Notes: generated from the letters alone by a model not told the origin. DNA of 64,000 nucleotides from Rhododendron vialii (GCF_030253575.1 NC_080563.1:35511001-35575000), one strand, 5' to 3'. Counted from the first letter of the stretch, positions 11,315 through 24,550 are shown. Numbers and translations: made by a program.

Positions 11315-12471
11315 AGCCAAAACAAGGCCAACCATCCCAAATCTTGGGGCCATTTGGGGTTATGCCCGATCATTATCTTCAGGGTCTCAGAATGAATCGA
11401 GTTGCGAACAAACTGGCTCGAACATCTAGTTATAAAAAAAATTCATTTAAATAAAGTCTAGTTCATCGTGTTTAATATAATATATTAGCACTTAAATAGG
11501 GGTAGAAGAGGTATGAATTTGAAGTGTTCCCATAATAAATACTCCTTATAGTTGAACATAATCGATCAGTATTTATTAACGGCATTGGGACTTCTAAAAC
11601 TCTCTTTATTAACTACAACCAAAAACACTGCCGCAGGGGCACTAATTAGCATTTGCCTAAGACTAATATGAAAAATGAGAAATAGACCTGTGGAGGCCCT
11701 AGTGACGGAGCACGCGACGTGGTGGCAAGTCAATATTTCTTCTCCAGTCGGGTCAACTATGGCTTAGTTCAGAACCTTCTAGGTTGGGTGCATTTTCCAA
11801 TTCACCGAGGATCGCCATGCTGGTTGAATCCAGCCCAGCCCAGCCCAGCCCATCCCATCCCATCCCACCCCTTTTCATTAGAAAAAGAAATAAACTCGTG
11901 GTGGCCCCACCACAACCCTGAAGGGGAAAAAAAAAAATTAGGAGAGAAGCCTATTAGTGTTATTCCTTTTGTATAAATGGGGATGTTGGACAAAAACCAT
12001 TGGCAGGCTGCTGGTTTCTCTATTTTGGGTAGGAGCAGGCAGCAGCAGAGCAGGCCTCCGGGCTCTGCTATTTTTGCTCAAGAGATGTACAAAACAAAAA
12101 AGCAGTAGACCACTTGTACGTAATTATTGGGACGTGAAAAGACATTATAGTCCTCTGTCTTGGGCATCAAGCAACTGCCCCTCAAATTGAACAAGCTGTG
12201 GTTTGGTTCGTAAATAGCTGGGGACTAAAACTTACTAACTGCCCCTGATCCCCCGGTGATGTATACCGCTTGGCAAAAAAAATAAAAATTAGAATCCTGA
12301 GGTTACTTTTGAGATTGTGCGTCCTTATGCATATTTTGATAATCCATTCTGTCAGAATTCACTGTGAGAATCTCTACCAAACACTTCTATAATCCACAAA
12401 CACAATCCAGAATCAGGGCCTAGAATCTGTGCCAAGCACCGTTTTAATACTATAGCAACAATAAAATGGAA
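11315..12471. other. intergenic with a CAGCC/CATCC microsatellite
   Basis: No gene was recognised. A short pentanucleotide tract runs from about 11829 to 11872 (repeats of CAGCC grading into CATCC). Confidence 0.45.
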
Positions 12472-12612
12472 GCATGAGTGCTACACACACATCACACCCC
12501 TCTCACATATGTGTGGGTCTTACATATATATAATCGTATGGGCACATAATTATATATGTGAGACCCACACATGTCTAAGAGAGGTGTGGTTAGTGGTGTA
12601 TAGTCAGATCCA
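12472..12612. mobile_element. short inverted-repeat MITE
   Basis: The left arm (CTCACATATGTGTGGGTCTT region) is complementary to the right arm (GTGAGACCCACACATGTCTA region), and the outer parts pair as well (TGCTACACACACATC with its diverged complement). No TSD was resolved. Confidence 0.65.
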
Positions 12613-12944
12613 GTTATGAGCTAAAATTTGTATTGTGGCTGCTACGGCCTCAAAAAATTTCTCAATTTCAGGGGGCCCTCCTACTTTTTTTACTCGTTAT
12701 AATAGTCCAACAAAATAGTCTCGTTTTTTTTTTTTAAATTTTCGTTTAAGTTTTTTGAAAAGCCAGGACCGACTCTGTGTATACCTATCATTTCCCTAAT
12801 GAAAAAAATTGACGAGGGCATGGTAAGGAGGTGGACTCTCTGATGTGCCTTGCGGACATGGTCCACAGGGGCTCATTGCGAGGTCAGAAATTGGATCCGA
12901 ATAGAAATTAATCCATTTTTTCTCAAATAAGAGCATCCATAGTA

Positions 12945-14365
12945 AAAGTCTAGGTGATTTAGGGGTGACTTGGTTGACGAAGTTATTCAACAAGATTATT
13001 ATGACTAGGAAGATACCCGACGAATGGAGAAGGAGTACCTTAGCACCTATCTATAAGAATAAAGGGGATATTCAAAACTGCAACAACTATAGAGGTATTA
13101 AATTGATGAGTCATACGATGAAGTTGTGGGAAAGAGTTATTGAGCATCGCTTGAGGATGGTGACTACGGTGTCAGAAAAACAGTTTGGGTTCATGCTAGG
13201 AAGATCAACCATGGAAGCTATCTACCTATTACGGAGATTGGTTAAAAAATACAGAGCAAAGAAGAAAGATCTCCATATGGTTTTCATAGACTTAGAAAAG
13301 GCTTATGATAGGATACCTAGGGACATCATATGGTGGGTTCTGGAAAGAAAAGGAATGACCAAAGGGTATATCAAGGTGATTAAAGACATGTATGAAGGTG
13401 CCGTCACTACTATTAGATCACCAGTAGGGAAAACGCGTGAATTTTCTATCACCATAGGATTGCATCAAGAGTCAGCCCTGAGCCCATACCTCTTTGCCTT
13501 AGTTATGGATGAATTGACTAGATAATTTCAAGAGGATATTCCATAGTGTATGATGTTTGCAGATGATATTGTCCTCGTAGATGAAACCGCTAGAGGTATT
13601 AATACGAAATTAGAAATTTAGAGAGAAGCATTAGAGTCAAAGAGTTCTTGGATAAATAGGAGTAAAACTGAGTATATAGTGTGCAAGTTTAGTAGTACCA
13701 GTAGTGCGCATGAAGAAAGAGTGATGATCCAAGACCAGAAAATACCAAAAGGTGATCATTTTAGTTATTTAGGCTCAATTATTAGTAGAGATGGAGAGAT
13801 TGCTGATGATGTGACCCATAGGATCCAAGTGGAGTGACTCAAGTGGAGAAACGCTACTGGTGTACTATGTGACAAGAGGGTACCTACAAAATTGAAGGAA
13901 AAATTCTATGGAACTGCCATAAGATCAGCAATGTTTTTTGGGACAGAATGTTGGCCTATTAAAAACAACATGTAAGCAAAATGAGTGTAGCAGAAATAAG
14001 AATGTTGAGATAGATGTGTGGTAAGACTAGACGAGACAAGATTAGAAATGAAACAGTTCGTGAGATGGTAGGTGTAACACCTATAGAGGAGAAGTTGAGG
14101 GAAAATAGGCTAAGGTAGTTTGGGCATATCTACCGTAGACCAGAAGATGCAGTAGTTAAGGGAGCGAATAGGAGCTCTAGGTAGCAATGTTACGGGGAGA
14201 GGTAGACCTAAATTGACATTAAATGCTGTAGTGCGCAAATATATGAGTATAATAGGTCTGTGTGAATAAGTGGCACTTGACAGAGTCCAATGGAGGAAAC
14301 AGATTCATGTAGCCGACCCCAAGTGATTGGGACGTAAGGTTCGGTTTGGTTTAGTTTGGTTTGGT
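12945..14365 (+). pseudogene. RTE-type LINE remnant (reverse transcriptase C-terminal part)
   Basis: Frame 12965-13525 encodes the fingers and palm of a non-LTR reverse transcriptase: YRGIKLMSHTMKLWERVIEH, then VFIDLEKAYDR, then GLHQESALSPYLFALVMDEL. The catalytic FADD motif (CMMFADDIVL) follows after two stops, and similarity continues ([26 protein letters not shown]) to about 14190. At least six in-frame stops are present, several where tryptophan is expected, so it is inactive. The 5' part with the endonuclease is missing, as is usual for LINE insertions. The 3' end carries a TTCGGTTTGG-type simple repeat tail (14338-14365), typical of plant RTE elements. Confidence 0.88.
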
Positions 14366-15180
14366 AAGAGCATCTACAGTGGAATAAACAAAATAAAAAA
14401 TTGTTAAAGTTAGCAATATTGGATCAAAAAAGTGCTCATGTTAGAATAACCAAATCTAGCAACCTCTTAACAATTCATCAAATTTTGACTCTTCAATAAT
14501 CAAAACTAGCAATATTTTGTCAATAACCAAATTTTATCCCTCAATCAAATATACCAACATTACACAAAAACATTATCTCTCTCTCTCAATAATGTTTTCA
14601 AAAAATAATTTTAAAAAACTGAAACTTTCATATTTTTTTTTCTGTTTTTTTTAGAAACTTTTTTTTTACAAAAAATAATTTTTTCAAAAATTTTAAAAAC
14701 TGTAAGTAAATAAAGTGTGTTTTTCAAAAAACTATTTTTTGAAATTTCAAAACTCTTTTATAGAAAACTGTTTTTACACAAAATCTGTTTTTGAAAAACT
14801 ATATTTATAGTTTTTAAAATTTCAAAATTATTTGTGTAAATACAATTCTTTCAAAATTTCTCAAAATTGTATTTATAGTTTTTAAGTGAACAAAGTGTGT
14901 GTTTTTTGAAAAACTGTTTTTTTGTTTTGAAAAACTTTTTTTTTTGAATTGTTTCTAACATAAAACTGTTTTTTTTTTCCTTCAAAAACCGCATTTTCAA
15001 AAAATATGCGTGAAATGAAGGGAAAAAATTTGGAGGGCCCATTGATTTTGATTATGGGCAAAAAATAACCAATGTGGGATTTGACATTGTTAACTTTAAC
15101 AACCTCTAAATGGATAATTAAAATCTGATGTGTCATATTTTGATTATTCATATTTGCTTATTCTACTGCTGATGCTAACA
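14366..15180. mobile_element. non-autonomous DNA element with about 18-bp terminal inverted repeats
   Basis: It starts AGCATCTACAGTGGAATA and its complement end reads AGCATCAGCAGTAGAATA. Further in, GTTAAAGTTAGCAAT pairs with ATTGTTAACTTTAAC. The interior is very AT-rich with many poly-A/T runs and no transposase. It begins directly after the LINE tail. The exact TSD was not resolved. Confidence 0.55.
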
Positions 15181-15280
15181 AATGAGAAATTTGATTATTA
15201 TGATAAGAAAACACCATTGGTTGGTCAATGTTGTCGAGTTTAATTTACAGTATGTCCAATTCGATGTTTTGAGCTCGAAA

Positions 15281-15412
15281 TGAGTCCCGTAATAAAGCCG
15301 CAACAAGAAGGTCACCTGTATGTTGTATTAAAAGACTGGTATGATTTGAGTCCCGTAATAAAGCCGCAACAAGAAGGTCACCTGTATGTTGTATTAAAAG
15401 ACTGGTATGATT
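15281..15412. repeat. 66-bp tandem duplication
   Basis: The unit starting TGAGTCCCGTAATAAAGCCG occurs twice, at 15281-15346 and 15347-15412, with essentially no differences. This indicates a recent duplication. Confidence 0.92.
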
Positions 15413-16456
15413 TGGGTTTTTTTGCAAAGAAATGATTCAACTGACGAAGAAACAAGAAATGGGAAAACAAAAGCAAATTCCACTTGCAATGAAATTATGT
15501 GTTTTTTTTGTTTGTTTGTTGCCAAAATGGTAGGAGTGTATTATATCAGAAAACTGCCGAATACATCGAAATTGAATATCATTCCAAGAGGAGTAAATAA
15601 CATAATAAGAAGCCTAGCTACCCAAGATCACCCACTAGAGCCTCGGAATCAGGCCTTGCCAGCTAATCGGCTATAACCGATCTTCAAACAGAGAGAGTAA
15701 CACAAACCCTCTACTGCGGCAAAAACAGCCAAAAGAACACCAGAAACCCCACATATGGGAGGTAAATTTGGTGTCTTGATCATGCAAGAATATTACGAAA
15801 TAAAAGCAAGGTTATTGGAGAAGGAAATTGCCGCGTAAAGAAACTGGACAATCATCATGGAGGTATAAAAGAGTGGTTATTAATTTGTAGAGGACTGAAC
15901 TGCAATGAGTGAAAGTGGGATGGTAATAACTGCTCTGTCGTGCGTTCCAAGTCCGAACGTTCCCATGTGGTGACAGTTATGTTATTATTCATTTCACCAA
16001 ATCTAATTATGTTTTCTTTCCTTAGAAAGGGGTTGTTTGAAGTTCCATAAATGTTTTGGAGGATATTTTTGGGATAATAAGCGGAAAGAGGTAGAGAGAC
16101 AAAAGTAATTAGTAGAGAGAGAGAAAACTTATAATAAAAAAAAAACTGTGCCGTGAGAGATGGGTGATTCGGAGAACTCCAAGTGAATAAATCAATTTAA
16201 AACATAAGATCGACAGGAGAGAGTAGGAGACAAACGAAAAATAGAAGTAAAGAATTACGTATGTTATTCTAAAAAACTTATATATTAGGATAAAAAAAAA
16301 TGGTGCTACTACAAAAAAAAAAACACAAAACACAAAATTACGATCACCAACATACGAAAAAAAAGAGATGATCATATTGACATTATTATGGAATTTAAAA
16401 ATAGCTAAAAAAAAATCATCAAATTCGGAAGAGGAAATCATATTTGAGATATACTA
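15413..16456. other. intergenic, no gene seen
   Basis: AT-rich sequence with short ORFs of low complexity. No domain or repeat family was recognised. Confidence 0.4.
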
Positions 16457-16728
16457 CTCCCTCCGTCCCTTTTTAAGTGTCCTGCTTCGTAATTCCAACT
16501 TATTAAAAAAACATCATCATTACACCTTTCACATCAACTTTTTCCTCCACTTTCCCTACTTACCCATCATCATTACACTTTTACTCACTAATTTTTCAAA
16601 ATAAAATCTACTTTTAGGGACAAAATAGACAATACACCAACTTTTACCCCCCTAACTTTACAAAATAGACACTTATTAAGGGACAGCCCAAAATGGAATA
16701 CTGGACACAAAAAAAGGAACGGAGGAAG
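16457..16728. mobile_element. Stowaway MITE
   Basis: Both ends are classic: CTCCCTCCGTCCC on the left and GGAACGGAGGAAG on the right, flanked by TA (16455-16456, 16729-16730). Internally, TTTTTAAGTGTCCTGC pairs with a diverged complement near 16700. Length is 272 bp. Confidence 0.88.
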
Positions 16729-16970
16729 TATAATAGAAGGAAAAAAAAAGAAAGAAAGAAAGAAGAAGTACCAAAAGTATGGGTTTTAATTTTTGTGTTA
16801 AATATGCTCTCGGACATGCTGTATGAGACTACAATTGACTCCAAACTTTCTGAGGGAAAAAAAATAAAAATAAAATTGTTTGATTTGCAAATTAAATTTC
16901 AAATGAAAATAGTTGGGAATGTGGAACTTGAGAAAAAAGAGGTGCGAATAGAATTATCGCCAGTGAATAT

Positions 16971-17134
16971 CTAAATAAATGATTTTGACACTCTACTTTT
17001 TGATAAATACCCTCCAAACTTTTGTTTTAGTGTGCTTTGAAAATGTGTGATGTGCATTTTGACACATTAGAAGACAAGTTTAGGAGTGCATTTATCAAAA
17101 AGTTGAGTGCCAAAATCATTTCAAAAAATCTAAA
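16971..17134. mobile_element. inverted-repeat MITE
   Basis: The left arm (AATGATTTTGACACTCTACT, then TTTTTGATAAATACCCTCC) pairs with the complement of the right arm (AATGATTTTGGCACTCAACT, then TTTTTGATAAATGCACTCC). Length is about 160 bp; no ORF. Confidence 0.75.
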
Positions 17135-17169
17135 TACCTGCACAAGTCGTGACAACGTGTGTTAAGGTC

Positions 17170-17510
17170 AAGTCCAATCCCATTTAGTTTGATTTTTGGT
17201 GGACCATCTCGCACTCACAATAATGGTCGGAGTTGGAAATTTCCATTTTGTAGAACTCATCAAGTTCTTCAACCATGATACAGATCATGTTCAGTGGCTA
17301 TCGGTCAATGTTAATTTTATCAGAACACATTTATCTTAAAAAAATGTTTCAAGTTAAACATGTTCCGATAAGACATTGACCAGCATTCGATTAACATGAC
17401 CTTTTTTGCATGGTTGAAATGTTCGGTGAGTTCTATAAGCCAAACAACTCCGACCACTGTTTTGGATCCGAAATGAGCCCACAAAAGCCAAATGAATGGG
17501 AATGAAATAT
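17170..17510. repeat. diverged foldback element
   Basis: The outer arms (CCCATTTAGTTTGATTTTTG on the left; CAAAAGCCAAATGAATGGG on the right) and inner arms (AACATGTTCCGATAAGACATTGACC against its complement) form a long imperfect palindrome. The design matches the elements at 388, 2985 and 9932. Confidence 0.6.
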
Positions 17511-18964
17511 AAGGAGACTAGACTGGACCTAAACCTTCACAACATGGATAGTAGTTATGTACTTGTGCCTTAACTTAGGGGAAAAAATAATAATAATTCT
17601 TATGCCTTAGCCATTAAGGTGTAGCCAGATTCAGGAACGTTCCTTCAAAATTAAGAGAATGATATTTTATATCGTCACTTCTGAATCTGTTATTAGATTT
17701 GCGTAACTATTTTTTTTCTATTAATTATTTGTCTCAAATATCACTATAACATAATGATAATGTAATATTCACTAAAGGCAAAAAATTCCCAAAATCAGTA
17801 TTTTTATTCATCTATTCTGAATTTTTTTTAAGCCGACATTTCTGTACATTTATTATTACTCTTGTTGAGAGGAATACTTTGATTATAACAATTCCATCAA
17901 ACAATTACCAAAAAATCACCGTCATTTAAAAAATACCAACGAATAACAAATACCTTAATATAAAAACACGAAGATAGGACAGTATAGTTCAATCAATAAT
18001 ACAAAGAAAACAATTTTTGAGCTTCACTTTCTCATAAACATATTTTGAAATTAATCTTTTAAATAGCTATGCACATCATAATTCTCTCAAAACAAATTGA
18101 AAAAATGAAAATATTAAAAACAATCCACTGGGCTGTTGTTAAAACTTAAAAGGCGTATTGAGATGTATCAAAAGTGTATAAAGGCGAGTGAAATAGTATT
18201 GAAAGTGTAAAAAGTACATCAGAATATATGATTATTTGTCTTTTTTTTGTCTTTATGAATAGCTCAGGGACGGTTAATAAAATAACCCTTGAAAAAATAC
18301 AAAGTGTAGAGTACATTTAAAACAAAGCAGCAGAAATAAAAACTGTCTAGAATAAACAATTAAATACGTCCACAATAAATAATTTATATGTAAAATTATT
18401 ATCAAAATTAGATACACACCTATCGACCACACTTATGCGCATAAAAATATGGAACCCACACGAGGAATGTGATCAGTGGGTGTGCACCAGTATGTGTCAT
18501 TTCTCTCAGAGTACGCGAAAAGCCTTGCCAATTCCTCTCTCCTCCTTTTCCCTGCAAGTTTTGCACATTTGCGACTTGCTCTTCATTCCAATGGCGTGAG
18601 CCCTGAACCCAGTGACAGCCCCGTAATGTTCGTTCCCACTCGAAACAAACAAACAGGCCATATCACAAAACCCTTTTCTTTCTCTTTCTCTCTCTCGCTC
18701 GCTCGCTCCATCATCTTCCTCCCCAAAAATCCCAAAACAAATTCACCTAAACCAGACTTAAAACGTACCCAGTGATGTTTTCCACTACCTTATTGTATCA
18801 TGTGTTCGGGTTGTAGTACTCTTTAGCATCTCTAGGCAGATATCTGATTTGGGTTTTGGTTTTCTTTTTGGATTGCCTTTTCATTTTTCTCTGTATCTCT
18901 CTCTGCCCGCATAACTGTTTGTTCATATATAGATATTTCTATCTATATATCTGTATTTCTTTTG
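17511..18964. other. intergenic and 5' leader of the PUF gene
   Basis: AT-rich to about 18410, then a more mixed region with a CT-rich tract and three CTCG units near 18680-18710 that is probably promoter and 5' UTR of the gene starting at 18965. An ORF at 18476-18775 has no recognisable similarity. Confidence 0.45.
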
Positions 18965-21900
18965 ATGTTTAATAGAAGAAAATCTGATAAGGAAAAGAGG
19001 GTTTTAGGAAACACGAGGGGTGATGGAGAAGTTGAAATGTTGTGGAACGAGAATATGTATCAAAGACCCAATGGGTTCTCTTTTTCACCTAGTTCAAGTT
19101 CTTTCTCTAATGGGTCCTCTTTTTCGGAGGAGGGTTTTTCACATTCTATAGCTCCAGTGGACCAGAATATGTATCAAAAATCCAGTACCCATTACTTGAA
19201 TTCTCTTGCTCCGAAGAACTCCAATGGGTACCTGTCGGATGAACTTGGTCTGTGTGAAAATCTCGGTAGAATGAGTATTGGGGTTGGAAATACCGACTAT
19301 TCGAAGGTTGGGCGATTCGGGTTAGACCAGGATGGATTTGGGTTTGGGTTCGATAGTCATTCTTTGGGTGGGAGAAGTAATGAGACGTTTGATGGGGTTA
19401 CCACCGATTTTCTTGACCACAAGGGGTTTCAGTCACGAATTCCTGGGAATTCTGTGAGGTATAGTGATGATAGGAGGGAGAACGTACTTGGGTTGATGAA
19501 TGGGTATAATGGTGGTGATTTAGTTGGGTCTCATTTGGCTCACAATCAATCCAGTGGTTTGTATACTGAACCCAGTTGCTACAGAGAAGGACTAGATTAT
19601 CAGGGTAGAGGCTTTTATAATGGGGGACTTCAGTCACATAACCCACCTATGCAGATGCCTTGTTTGAATGATGAATTGTGTTTCCCACAGCAAAGTGTTA
19701 CAAATTTTATTGGAGATAGGAATCTCTTGAATCCGGTAAATTCCTCTCAATTGATGTATTCTAACGTGGGCTTTAGTAAGGGAAATTCAGTGTGTAGTGG
19801 TTCATTGTTAAATGGCAGAAATCCTTCATCTATTTCATCAATGACGGATTCAAGGGATGTCAAAGCTTTCAGATGTGAGGATGCCTTCATTATACAAGGG
19901 AAGGGTGTGAAATATGCTGTTGACAAGAGATATGATGGTTCAAAAGGTAAAAAGAAGAAGTCTAGCAAGGAAATTGCAAGGCCAAATGCGGGTGAGAAAC
20001 GAAAAGACCTTCGCAGTGAGATTATCCAGAGCCATGATAGTCCATTGCTTTTGCAACCAGCATGCAGTCCACTGGCTCAGGTCCAGGGCTATATATATCT
20101 CATGGCAAAGAATCAGTCTGGATGTCGGTTTTTACAAAAGATATTCAATGAGGGGACCTCTCAAGATGTTGAGATAATATTTAATGAAATCGTCAATCAT
20201 GTTGTTGAGATTGCAATGAATTCGTTTGGAAATTACCTAATGCAGAAGTTATTGGAAGTGTGTAGTGAAGAACAGAGAATGAAGATTGTGCTAACTGTCA
20301 CTGAAGATCCTAGAGACATAATCAGAATTTCTTTGAACACACACGGGTACCATGTTTGATTTTGCTTCCTTCTTGTTCTGATTTTGTTTTGGTAAATTGG
20401 TGCTTCCATTTTTCTTCACAAATTAGTTATATTTTCCTTCTTGTTATTGTTTTGGAATTTAACCTTTGTGGTTATACCAGCACGCGTGTGGTGCAGAAGT
20501 TGATTGAGACCCTCAAAACCAGGCAGCAGATTTCACGTGTCACATTAACTCTCGAACCAGGTTTTCTTGATCTTATTAAGGACTTGAATGGAAATCATGT
20601 CATACAGCGTTGTTTGCAATGCCTTGGCAAGGAAGATAACGGGGTAAATGTTTTCTTCTCGCTTGATATACGACATTACAAGATTGTTTTTGTCAAGATT
20701 TGTTTATTGTGTTCTCTAAAAATAATTTTCTCCCCTTTAACTGAACAATACCATGCATTGGGCGATATTGCATTACTTCTTTCTCCCCTCTCTTTTTGCT
20801 TCTTCTTTGGTTCATTTATCTTTCAATTGCTAAGTTGTATCTACTAGTAATGGTGGTTTCTCAAGAACTTTTTGGTGTGTTCTCTGCTAATGATTTTCTT
20901 CCCCGTTTAACTGATCAATACCATGCATTCGACAACATTGCATTACTCCCTTTTCCTTTTTCTATGGTACAGTAACTTTCTATTTCTAAATTATATATCC
21001 TTGTGAACCCTTCACCTTAGTGCAACATTTACTTTCCAACTAATATTCCCCGACATGTGTGTTTAATGAATACTATGCAGATGATTTTAGCCATCCTACT
21101 CAAATCATTTGACTAATAGTAGAGAACAACTACATCTACAAGCATTTTCCCTTGCCAACACATGATGTAGGATATTGTATTCTGCAAGCCTAAAATACAT
21201 GTCTGAACTCGATTTCGTTGAGGGTACAACAATAGTTTGAGCTTCTTAGAACTTGATGGTTAGTTCTGAAAAGTCATGTCACTAGGCCTCATATGTTCTT
21301 TGCTACTGTTTAATATAGATACTTTTTAGTCATCAGATATTGTGCAATGTGCAACTCTTTTGTTTTCAATATTACTTGCATTTTCTAGATTAGCTATCCC
21401 GCGAATTTTTATTTGGATGTAGAAATTGTGAATTGTAACACACTGCAACACATGGCTTTTGTTGCCTTACTTTGTTGGGGACTAGAAGTAATTATCATAG
21501 AATGTGCTTAACCTCTGTTCTTTTGGTGTTGGTTACCTCTTCTAGTAATCATTTTTGGTGGTCGGTGTGTGTGGGTCGGTGGTAGTTATCTGTTGGTGGT
21601 TGGGGTGTATGTGTGTGTGTTTTTATCCTTTGGGGATGGCGATTTTGTTGCATCCTTATTTCACAGCTTTTGATCAAGTACTGCAACTGGTCGTATTTTG
21701 AATCCTTCAAACTAGTCGACTTTCGCTTTTGCTCCTTGGGTTGATGCCTCAAAGGGTTTGACCTTCACTTGGTGATTTGCGGAAGTGCATGAAGGTTTCA
21801 ATTAGCATATCCTGGGTGTTCATTGGCATGCCCCAAAGCTCTAAGGATGGGTAGATTTGGGTAATGAATTGTGGTATTGATTGCTTGACTTTCATGTCCA

Positions 21901-24550
21901 TTTTAATCAAGCATTTTAGGCTTCCATTATATTTTCTAGATTTAACCCAGTCATTTTTCGTTAGCGTTTCCGGGTAGTCTTGCATATGATATGTCTAATC
22001 CTTTAGCTGATGATAATATGTGTTAACCTGTGGAACACGTTTGACCACATGTGGTTTCCAACTTTCCATAACACCTGATTGCGTGCATTAGTGGTTTTAA
22101 TTTTTAGGCCATTGTATGATTAGTTACGGTCAAACTTGATTCTGAACCTGTTCATCTTTGGCAGTTTATATTTGATGCTGCTGCCAAGTTCTGTGTTGAA
22201 ATTGCAACTCATCAGCATGGATGTTGCGTTATGAATCAATGCATTACTCAGTCAGTTGGGAAATATCGAGAAAAGTTGGTTGCAGAAATTGCTGCTAATG
22301 GGCTTTACCTTGCTCAACATCCTTTTGGGTAATATTTTTTGAAGTGTTGAAGCCATATTTTTTATTGAATACTTGTTACTATTTATGAATTAATGTAACA
22401 AAAGGGGTTGTAGTTTGATGCATTAGCATTACATTGATAAATTTAACTTTTTGCTGTTTACCAGTTTAATAGTAAAATTTCGTGCTGCCATGATACATAT
22501 TGATTTAAAAGCTACATCTCTGTTACTTATAAGAAAAGTTACCTTCTTGTTTCATTTGTTCTTAAACAGGAGTTTGCAGTTAAGCAATTGTTTACAGGAC
22601 TTCTCATTCATGTACTGAGAATTGTTGAACCCTTCTTTCCAAAACCTTTCATCCTATTGAATAGAAGGAATCCACCATGTTAGCTGCAAAAAATCTTTGA
22701 AATATGTTACTGTTAGTTATTTCAAGTATGCTAATTTGTAATATGATTTTGCGTCTCACTTTTCATTTGCATGGTCTGATAAATGTGCCACTTTTGTTTA
22801 GCATCCTCTTGTCCTTTCAGTCTTTGATAATTTTGCTACTTTATGCCTGGTTTGCTTGCATGTTAAAGATTATTGAGCTCGCTGAAAATTTTCCATTTGA
22901 ATACCAGCGCATTTTGTTATGTTGTGACAAAACAATGCAAGGTCGTTGTCTTAAGTTGATCAATGATGTCCATAGTTCTTCTGATGAGAGAATATCTGAA
23001 GGGCTACACGATAAGTTATTCAACCTACATAGTGCTAGGCTATGTAGTTTGCTAGTTGTGTTTTATAAGCAGATATGAAGGTTATTTTCTGAATAAATTG
23101 TTCATGCATAATTCTGCATTAACAACAGCGCTTTGTCTTGAAAACATGGGGGCAGACTTTTCCTTTTCAACTGGCCTTCTTGGTCCCTTAGCATCAATGT
23201 AACATGCAAAAAAGCAGATCTGGTCTGTTTAGCATCCTTTCTTCCTTCCTTTCTCCCTTCAGTATGGTCGTGTTATCATCAAAATCACAATAATGATCCT
23301 CCTTCCTTGATAAACCACCATAACCTATTATGGCACCACAATTTTTCTTACTATACTCTGATTGATCCAATTAAAGTTTAGTTATTTCTCCATCTCTCTA
23401 GTTTCTCTTAAGATTTTCTAATTGCTTTTTCTTTAGTCTTGGTTTACCAGGTTTAACACATTATGTTTTTCCTAAGGTATTTTTTGAAACCTCGCAACTG
23501 TGGCTGCTTAAGTTGTGTATATTTAGTGAGTCAGTTGTATGCCTCGAGTTAATGTTTATCGTTTTCTTCCATTTTGTACATTCTTCAAAATCTGTATTTC
23601 AGCAGTCATTCCGTCATCTGAGTCTTTCTGTTACGTTTTAATTGGTGCGTTTAGAATTGATTGTTTGATTTTCTGGAACACAGAAATTATGTTGTGCAGT
23701 ATGTTATAGAGCTTAAGATCCCTTCAGCAGCTGCGACCTTGATTTCTCAGTTTGAAGGCCACTATGTGTACCTGTCAATGCAAAAATTCGGCAGTCATGT
23801 GGTTGAAAAATTCCTAAAAAGTTGTGAAGGGAGCCGTCCAAAAATCATCATCGAATTGCTTTCAGTGCCTCACTTTGAACAGTTGCTTCAAGACCCTTTT
23901 GCCAACTATGTCATCAAATCTGCCCTTGAAGTTAGCAAGGTACGGAACCAACACACTTTTGAAAGATTTCAAAGCTTGATTGTATGATGACGATTTGGCT
24001 GAATCTGGACTTTCCACTCTGATATCAATTAAGTGAAAAACCTGAACGTTGGCTAGTTCTCATAAAAACTCAGGTCATGTTGGTTTTGCTTTTGGTACCT
24101 AGTTTGGCATAATACCCAGTTTGGAATCTTATTTAGACAGCAAAACAACCATCATTTTCATTTTGCATTCAGAGGAAATAGTTTTGATAATTCGAAAGTA
24201 TATATTGGTATTTTTCAAGGAAAAAGGGTTATATTAACCTGAAATAGGTTTCGGAAGCTGATCACCATAAGAGTTTTCAAAGGTTTGGCATGCAAAAAAC
24301 CAACAAGCAAACATACAATAAAGAAGCGGATCAAAAAAAAAAAAAAACATACAATAAAGAACGATACCAAAAAACCTCCGTTAATGCGCTTCAGTGTTAC
24401 TTGACTATGTCTCATGTGCTAAGTTTTTAATTTGTCTTGAAGCAGGGCACTCTCCATGCTGCTCTAGTTGAAGCAGTTCGGCCTCACACTATACTACGGG
24501 CCAGTCCATATTGCAAGAAGATTTTCTCGCGCAACCTCTTGAAGAAGTGA
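18965..24550 (+). CDS. Pumilio (PUF) family RNA-binding protein, five exons, 689 aa
   Basis: Exons are 18965-20346, 20481-20643, 22165-22328, 23684-23939 and 24446-24550, all bounded by GT-AG; the joined 2070 bp is one open frame. The first 370 residues are Ser/Asn/Gly-rich and probably disordered. Residues from about 372 to the end form the PUF domain. Eight repeats can be read from recognition helices: SGCRFLQ, FGNYLMQ, HGTRVVQ, NGNHVIQ, HGCCVMN, FGNYVVQ, FGSHVVE and FANYVIK. Repeats 6 and 7 carry the classic N-Y-x-x-Q (U) and S-x-x-x-E (G) codes for the UGU core, implying a cytoplasmic mRNA 3' UTR regulator. Repeat 5 ends in Asn instead of Gln, and repeat 8 in Lys instead of Gln. The domain layout resembles Arabidopsis APUM proteins of the C-terminal-PUF group. 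The ATG at 18965 is the first in-frame Met; an upstream TTG is not a plausible start. Confidence 0.9.
20711..21000. repeat. intronic tandem duplication in the PUF gene
   Basis: A segment including AACTGAACAATACCATGCATT near 20740 recurs about 168 bp downstream (AACTGATCAATACCATGCATT), with flanking GTTCTCT, ATTGCATTACT and TTCTAA-like stretches in the same order. The copies are diverged, so it is an old duplication in intron 2. Confidence 0.75.

Noticed and set aside
18476-18775. 99-residue ORF upstream of the PUF gene
   Set aside because: Low-complexity Ser-rich C terminus over a CT-rich leader; no similarity. Probably 5' UTR.
22704-23078. 124-residue ORF in PUF intron 3
   Set aside because: It has no PUF repeat or known domain, and the PUF frame splices cleanly across it (22328 to 23684). 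Possibly a transposon scrap, but unsupported.
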